Part shown: positions 46,036 to 49,349 of the stretch, piece after piece
Layout: each line of letters begins with the position of its first letter
Numbering within the stretch: the stretch's first letter is position 1
Source of the DNA: a virus
Length of the DNA: 49,349 nucleotides
IMG/VR virus record: IMGVR_UViG_3300036857_000177
Span: 1 to 49,349 of that record
Direction: 5' to 3' (one strand)
Made by a program: the position numbers and the translations under genes
Notes under the pieces: model-generated
Seen by the model: only the letters and a program-made list of their open reading frames with translations
The model's database searches: none
Told to the model about the DNA's origin: nothing

Positions 46036-46226
46036 ACGCTGTTCAGGACTACAAAGACCTTTCCACGAACGACATCAAACAGGAGCGTAAGCTCATTCTC
46101 TGCGAGATGCAGGCAATCGAAGAAACGCTCAACGAAATTCAAAGTCGAATCGTCAATCTCAAGGCCCGTCACAAAGAGCTCACCGCAAAGTTCGAAGGAC
46201 TCAACATTGTCTTAGGGAATCGATAG
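45975..46226 (+). CDS. coiled-coil protein, 83 residues
   Basis: TAGGAGGAA site. MNAVQDYKDLSTNDIKQERK ... EMQAIEETLNEIQSRIVNLK ... ARHKELTAKFEGLNIVLG. Heptad pattern through most of the length. Unknown function. Confidence 0.6.
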   Translation: MAKHEDGEKVLVSKKNIWVMNAVQDYKDLSTNDIKQERKLILCEMQAIEETLNEIQSRIVNLKARHKELTAKFEGLNIVLGNR

Positions 46227-46405
46227 TGCCCCATAGATCTCTATCAGACTTAATCTGGCGCTGGTGTGAGGATAAATGCAAGCGCTGGGTTCAAGTTAAA
46301 CGGACCACGAGAGTTTGCCCCGGTTGTCGGAAAGACCTGTGGTGGCTGAAACCTCCTGACAGTAGACCGTCAGCTCCACCCAGGCGTTACGGAGGTGAGG
46401 CGTGA
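46226..46405 (+). CDS. basic zinc protein, 59 residues
   Basis: GTG 46226. LIWRWCEDKCKRWVQVKRTT and RVCPGCRKDLWWLKPP: two Cys pairs, basic and Trp-rich. GTGA overlap with the beta-helix gene. Confidence 0.55.
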   Translation: MPHRSLSDLIWRWCEDKCKRWVQVKRTTRVCPGCRKDLWWLKPPDSRPSAPPRRYGGEA

Positions 46406-47868
46406 ACAAAGCACTCGAGTTGGCAAAGCAGATCGAAGCGTTGGTTAAGGAACAGATCCAAGTGCTGGAGAATCCTTCTCCAGACGTCGAAACGATTTCG
46501 ACAGTGGATGCGCTGGTAAAAGCTCTTTCTACCGGCGGCTCATATAAGCTCGCAGATGGCGACTATAAGGGCAACTTCGTATCGTCAAAGCCAATCAACC
46601 TCGTCGCACAGAGCACCAACGCTCGTCTCTTGAACGCAGTTCCCACTTCTCCAACACTCGTAGTGAAGACTGGCGGCGGCTCAGTGTTTTCTGGGCTGTG
46701 GATTCAGAGCGGGGCGCCCGACCGCGAGTGCGTAGTGGTCGGGGATGATGCGGCAACAAGTGTCGATACTCAGCCAGACGGCGTGACATTCATGAATGTC
46801 GTGCTTCAGGCTCAGGCCAACGGCGGTCATCGAGGCTTTGCACTTCACGGCAAGAATATCTCGTTGAAGACTTGCCAAGTGCTCAACTTCTTTGAGCTCG
46901 GACGTGATAGCAATGGCATCTGGATCAACAACGGTCCGGGTCCGTATATCGTCGATAACTGCTACGTAGAAGCTTCAGGTGAGGGAATCATTACCGGCGG
47001 CAGCGACGTCAACATCCCAAACTGCGTGCCTGCTGACATCCGTATCACAAACAATACGTTCTTCAAGCCCGATAGCTGGCGTCCGGTCACAAACACGAAG
47101 GGTGTCAAGGTCGTTTTTGACAAAGACGGCAATCTGACACCCGAAGCCCTCGCCGCGTTCCCAGTCGTGAAGAACGCGATGGAGCTCAAAAACGCGAAGC
47201 GAGTGCTGATGGAGGGTAACACTGCCGATGGCTGCTGGAGGAGCGGGCAGGACGGCAATCCGATCGTGCTGACTGTACGAAACCAGTATGGCCGAACGCC
47301 GTGGGCCATCGTGGATGACGTCATCGTGCGCGGGAATCACACGAAGCGGTGCAAGGAAGGCTGTGCGCTGTCGATCCTCGGCTACGACAACAACTACCCG
47401 AGTCAGCAGAGTCAGACCATGCTGATTGAGCACAACCTGTTCGAAGACTCGCCGCTGGGATTCGGGATTAGCAACGGCGTGGCGACGGCGTTGTCGATCC
47501 GGAATAACACGTTGCCGAAGACGACGTATGTGATGATGCGGCTGGGCGATACGCGGAGCGATGCGTCGAAACCACCGGATTGGACGAAGGCGGTGCAGTC
47601 GCCGATCACGTTCGTCGAGAACATCGCGCTGTCCGGGTCGTACGGCATCTCGGGCACCGACAGCACGGTGGGCGAGCCCGCGCTGAACAACTACACGGAT
47701 GTGCAGGACTGGCGTGGCAACGTGATCGAGAAGACGCCGGAGCGCACGATCAAGTGGCCGAACCCGGCGACGAACTGGTTGCTGGACCCCGGCGGTCTTG
47801 CGAAGATCCTCGATCCAACGACGTTTAAGCTCCTACCAGGAACCCCTTACGGGAACGCTGGGTACTAA
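46402..47868 (+). CDS. right-handed parallel beta-helix protein
   Basis: 488 residues from GTG 46402. A helical start (MNKALELAKQIEALVKEQIQ) leads to repeated strands with Asn ladders: VFSGLWIQSGAP, VTFMNVVLQAQANGG, YIVDNCYVEASGEGIITGG, IRITNNTFFKPDSW, RVLMEGNTADGCW, VIVRGNHTKRCKEG, LIEHNLFEDSPLGFGISNG. Typical of tailspike depolymerases and pectate-lyase-like surface proteins; the VLTVRNQYGRTPWAIVDDV stretch resembles soil-bacterial proteins of this fold. No signal peptide. GC rises in the last third. It is far from the tail genes. Confidence 0.75.
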   Translation: MNKALELAKQIEALVKEQIQVLENPSPDVETISTVDALVKALSTGGSYKLADGDYKGNFVSSKPINLVAQSTNARLLNAVPTSPTLVVKTGGGSVFSGLWIQSGAPDRECVVVGDDAATSVDTQPDGVTFMNVVLQAQANGGHRGFALHGKNISLKTCQVLNFFELGRDSNGIWINNGPGPYIVDNCYVEASGEGIITGGSDVNIPNCVPADIRITNNTFFKPDSWRPVTNTKGVKVVFDKDGNLTPEALAAFPVVKNAMELKNAKRVLMEGNTADGCWRSGQDGNPIVLTVRNQYGRTPWAIVDDVIVRGNHTKRCKEGCALSILGYDNNYPSQQSQTMLIEHNLFEDSPLGFGISNGVATALSIRNNTLPKTTYVMMRLGDTRSDASKPPDWTKAVQSPITFVENIALSGSYGISGTDSTVGEPALNNYTDVQDWRGNVIEKTPERTIKWPNPATNWLLDPGGLAKILDPTTFKLLPGTPYGNAGY

Positions 47869-47934
47869 TTTCTCACACCTTTTGCGCCCGGTCCGGCGTG
47901 CCGCCGGACCACGCGCAGAAGGCACGTGAGGGGG

Positions 47935-48015
47935 CCTCACAGCCCCGTGAGCGCGTTTTGCCGTGTGTGGGGTTAAGACACTATGGGCGCCGTTTTGAGC
48001 CGCTTAAAACGGCGC
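47935..48015. repeat. CCTCACAGCCCCGTGAGC repeat and perfect hairpin
   Basis: 47935-47952 is an exact copy of 37926-37943. Then GCGCCGTTTT (47987-47996) pairs perfectly with AAAACGGCGC (48006-48015), loop GAGCCGCTT; outer CACTATG / CATAGTG (47979-47985, 48036-48042) extends the fold. Likely a terminator region; no gene between 47869 and 48175. Confidence 0.6.
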
Positions 48016-48092
48016 TCACAGGGTCGTCCGAGAATCATAGTGAGCAGGTCGTGTACTGTTTTAATACGTCCGGTTTATTCTGCAAATTTCCC

Positions 48093-48121
48093 TTGCCTGA
48101 GATTTACACAGGTGTTAGAAT
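48093..48121 (+). promoter_or_regulatory. promoter of the primase gene
   Basis: AATTTCCC then TTGCCT (48093-48098), 17 bases, TAGAAT (48116-48121). Confidence 0.65.
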
Positions 48122-48175
48122 AACAAGGCTTTTCACGAGAATGGCCATTTCGACTTTTCACGGAGCGTGCGTGTT

Positions 48176-49349
48176 TTGGAGAAGCTGCCAGCAAATATCA
48201 AAAATGCTGCTGCGCTCTACATTTCACGAGGATGGGAAGTTGTTCCACTAGCGTCTAGCTCAAAGCTATGTAACGAACCCAACTGGCCTGAGCGGACGTT
48301 TGGTGTCGAGCACTTTAAGCCCAACAGTAACATTGGGCTCAAAACTATCAACGGCCTCGTTGATGTAGATTGCGACTGTCCAGAAGCTGTAGCGATGGCC
48401 TCAGTTTTTCTGCCGCCTACAGGTCTCGTTTTTGGGAGAAATGCTCAACCTCGTCATTGGTTTTACAACTCCGAATTTTCTAAAGGTCAGTTCTTTCGGG
48501 ACTTGACACAGGAAGAGGCTAAGAAGGCCACTATCCTAGAAATTCGCGTCAACAATCAGACGATGGTCCCTCCCTCGATTCATCCGAGTGGGGGAGAAAT
48601 AAGATGGGTAAGCGACCTCGGTGAACCGGCAGCAGTAGAAGCAGAAGTACTGCTGCGAGCCGCTAAGCTCGTCGTCACCGCAGCCCTCGTTGCTCGCCAC
48701 TACAATCCTCCCGGCAATCGACATGACTGGGGTTTGAGTCTTGCAGGCTTCTTTCGTGCGCTCAAGATTACGGAAGAAGAGATGTTCAAGATTATCAAAG
48801 CTGCCGCGTATTATGTCCACGATACCGAAGTCTTGGATAGAATGGGCGCCATTCAGTCTACGTACCGTCGTGGAGAAGATTTGCCGGTTCGAGCAGCGAG
48901 TGGTCTCAAAGAGTTGATGATTGACGGTGACAAGTTCGTCCTTACCCTTCAACGTATCTGGAACACCGGAAATTCAATCTTTGTCCAAGACCAAAAGAAT
49001 GATAAAGTCTTGGCCAACAGTCAAGAGAACATTCGACGGGCCTTAGACAAGCTCAACGTCAAGCTGTATTACGATGCCTTCTGTCAACGACCTCAAGTTC
49101 AATATCGAAATTACCACGGACCCCTTGAAGACCGAATCCGGAATAGAATATGGCTGGACATTGACCGCGAATTTCACTTTCGCCCAATGCCGGACTTTTT
49201 TGACGTGGTGCTATCTGATATTGCCGACAAGAATCAGGTGCATCCCGTTAAGACCTACCTCAACGATCTCCAGTGGGATGGACAGCCCCGAATCGATACG
49301 TGGCTGATTCGCAGCGCCAAAGCCGCCAACACAGAATTCGTTCAAAAAA
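48176..49349 (+). CDS. primase-polymerase / VapE-like helicase, 3-prime end cut
   Basis: At least 391 residues, running off the window. TTG 48176 has GGAG 10 bases upstream; GTG 48167 is too close to it. N-terminal Prim-Pol-like part: ISRGWEVVPLASSSKLCNEP, acidic LVDVDCDCPEAVAM, and GRNAQPRHWFYN. The C-terminal part begins a VapE/D5-type helicase: VKTYLNDLQWDGQPRIDTWL. It would prime and unwind DNA at the origin. It follows its own promoter. Confidence 0.75.
   Translation, partial: MEKLPANIKNAAALYISRGWEVVPLASSSKLCNEPNWPERTFGVEHFKPNSNIGLKTINGLVDVDCDCPEAVAMASVFLPPTGLVFGRNAQPRHWFYNSEFSKGQFFRDLTQEEAKKATILEIRVNNQTMVPPSIHPSGGEIRWVSDLGEPAAVEAEVLLRAAKLVVTAALVARHYNPPGNRHDWGLSLAGFFRALKITEEEMFKIIKAAAYYVHDTEVLDRMGAIQSTYRRGEDLPVRAASGLKELMIDGDKFVLTLQRIWNTGNSIFVQDQKNDKVLANSQENIRRALDKLNVKLYYDAFCQRPQVQYRNYHGPLEDRIRNRIWLDIDREFHFRPMPDFFDVVLSDIADKNQVHPVKTYLNDLQWDGQPRIDTWLIRSAKAANTEFVQK

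Overview
This window reads as part of the genome of a tailed double-stranded DNA bacteriophage, probably a siphovirus: a portal, large terminase, capsid, head-tail joining proteins, tail terminator and tail tube are present, and no sheath gene lies between terminator and tube. Both ends of the window are inside genes. Strong AGGAGG ribosome sites, ATGA/GTGA gene overlaps and many proteins of 25-100 residues are typical of phage. The host cannot be fixed from sequence alone. No integrase, insertion sequence or CRISPR array is seen.

Layout. (1) 1-11.4 kb, minus strand: late cassette. In transcription order it holds small terminase, a tiny membrane protein, large terminase, a SAM methyltransferase, portal, protease with an in-frame nested scaffold start, decoration protein, major capsid, connectors, a glycosyltransferase, tail completion, tail terminator and tail tube. 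A sigma70-like promoter at 11375-11403 (minus strand) drives it. (2) 11.4-15.3 kb: a mostly non-coding divergent control region with 12-bp palindromes, degenerate tandem repeats, perfect hairpins, three small genes, and a block of about 0.9 kb that looks like a large structured RNA behind its own promoter. (3) 15.3-31.2 kb, plus strand: early region of mostly very small genes (zinc knuckles, one-helix membrane peptides, a lipoprotein, coiled coils), a P-loop kinase and a UvrD-type helicase. Four paralogues of an unrecognised small protein family occur at 12.2, 15.3, 23.2 and 26.3 kb. (4) 31.2-49.3 kb, plus strand: DNA metabolism. It holds a structured RNA, a family A DNA polymerase, a VRR-type nuclease, a PLP enzyme, tRNA-Glu, a SAM methyltransferase, an HD hydrolase, two kinases, two amino-acid:DNA transferase-like proteins, a thymidylate synthase/dUMP hydroxymethylase homologue, a DEDD exonuclease, a Cas4-like nuclease, a candidate ssDNA-binding protein, a beta-helix protein and the start of a primase-helicase.

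The most interesting system is the set of genes from 34.2 to 41.6 kb. It matches the logic of thymidine hypermodification in phages such as ViI, M6, SP10 and PhiW-14: a hydroxymethylated pyrimidine is made, phosphorylated in DNA by a P-loop kinase, replaced by an amino acid or amine by an aGPT-Pplase/amino-acid:DNA transferase, then tailored by PLP-dependent or other enzymes. Here the kinase is duplicated, two divergent transferases are present, and a PLP enzyme and a SAM methyltransferase sit beside them, so the final base may be new.

A recurring promoter (T-rich run, then C-A/C-CTTGC at -35, 16-18 bp, TA---T at -10) precedes many transcription units on both strands, so one polymerase specificity, probably the host's, may read most of the genome. 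Two of these promoters carry the same palindrome over the -10 box.
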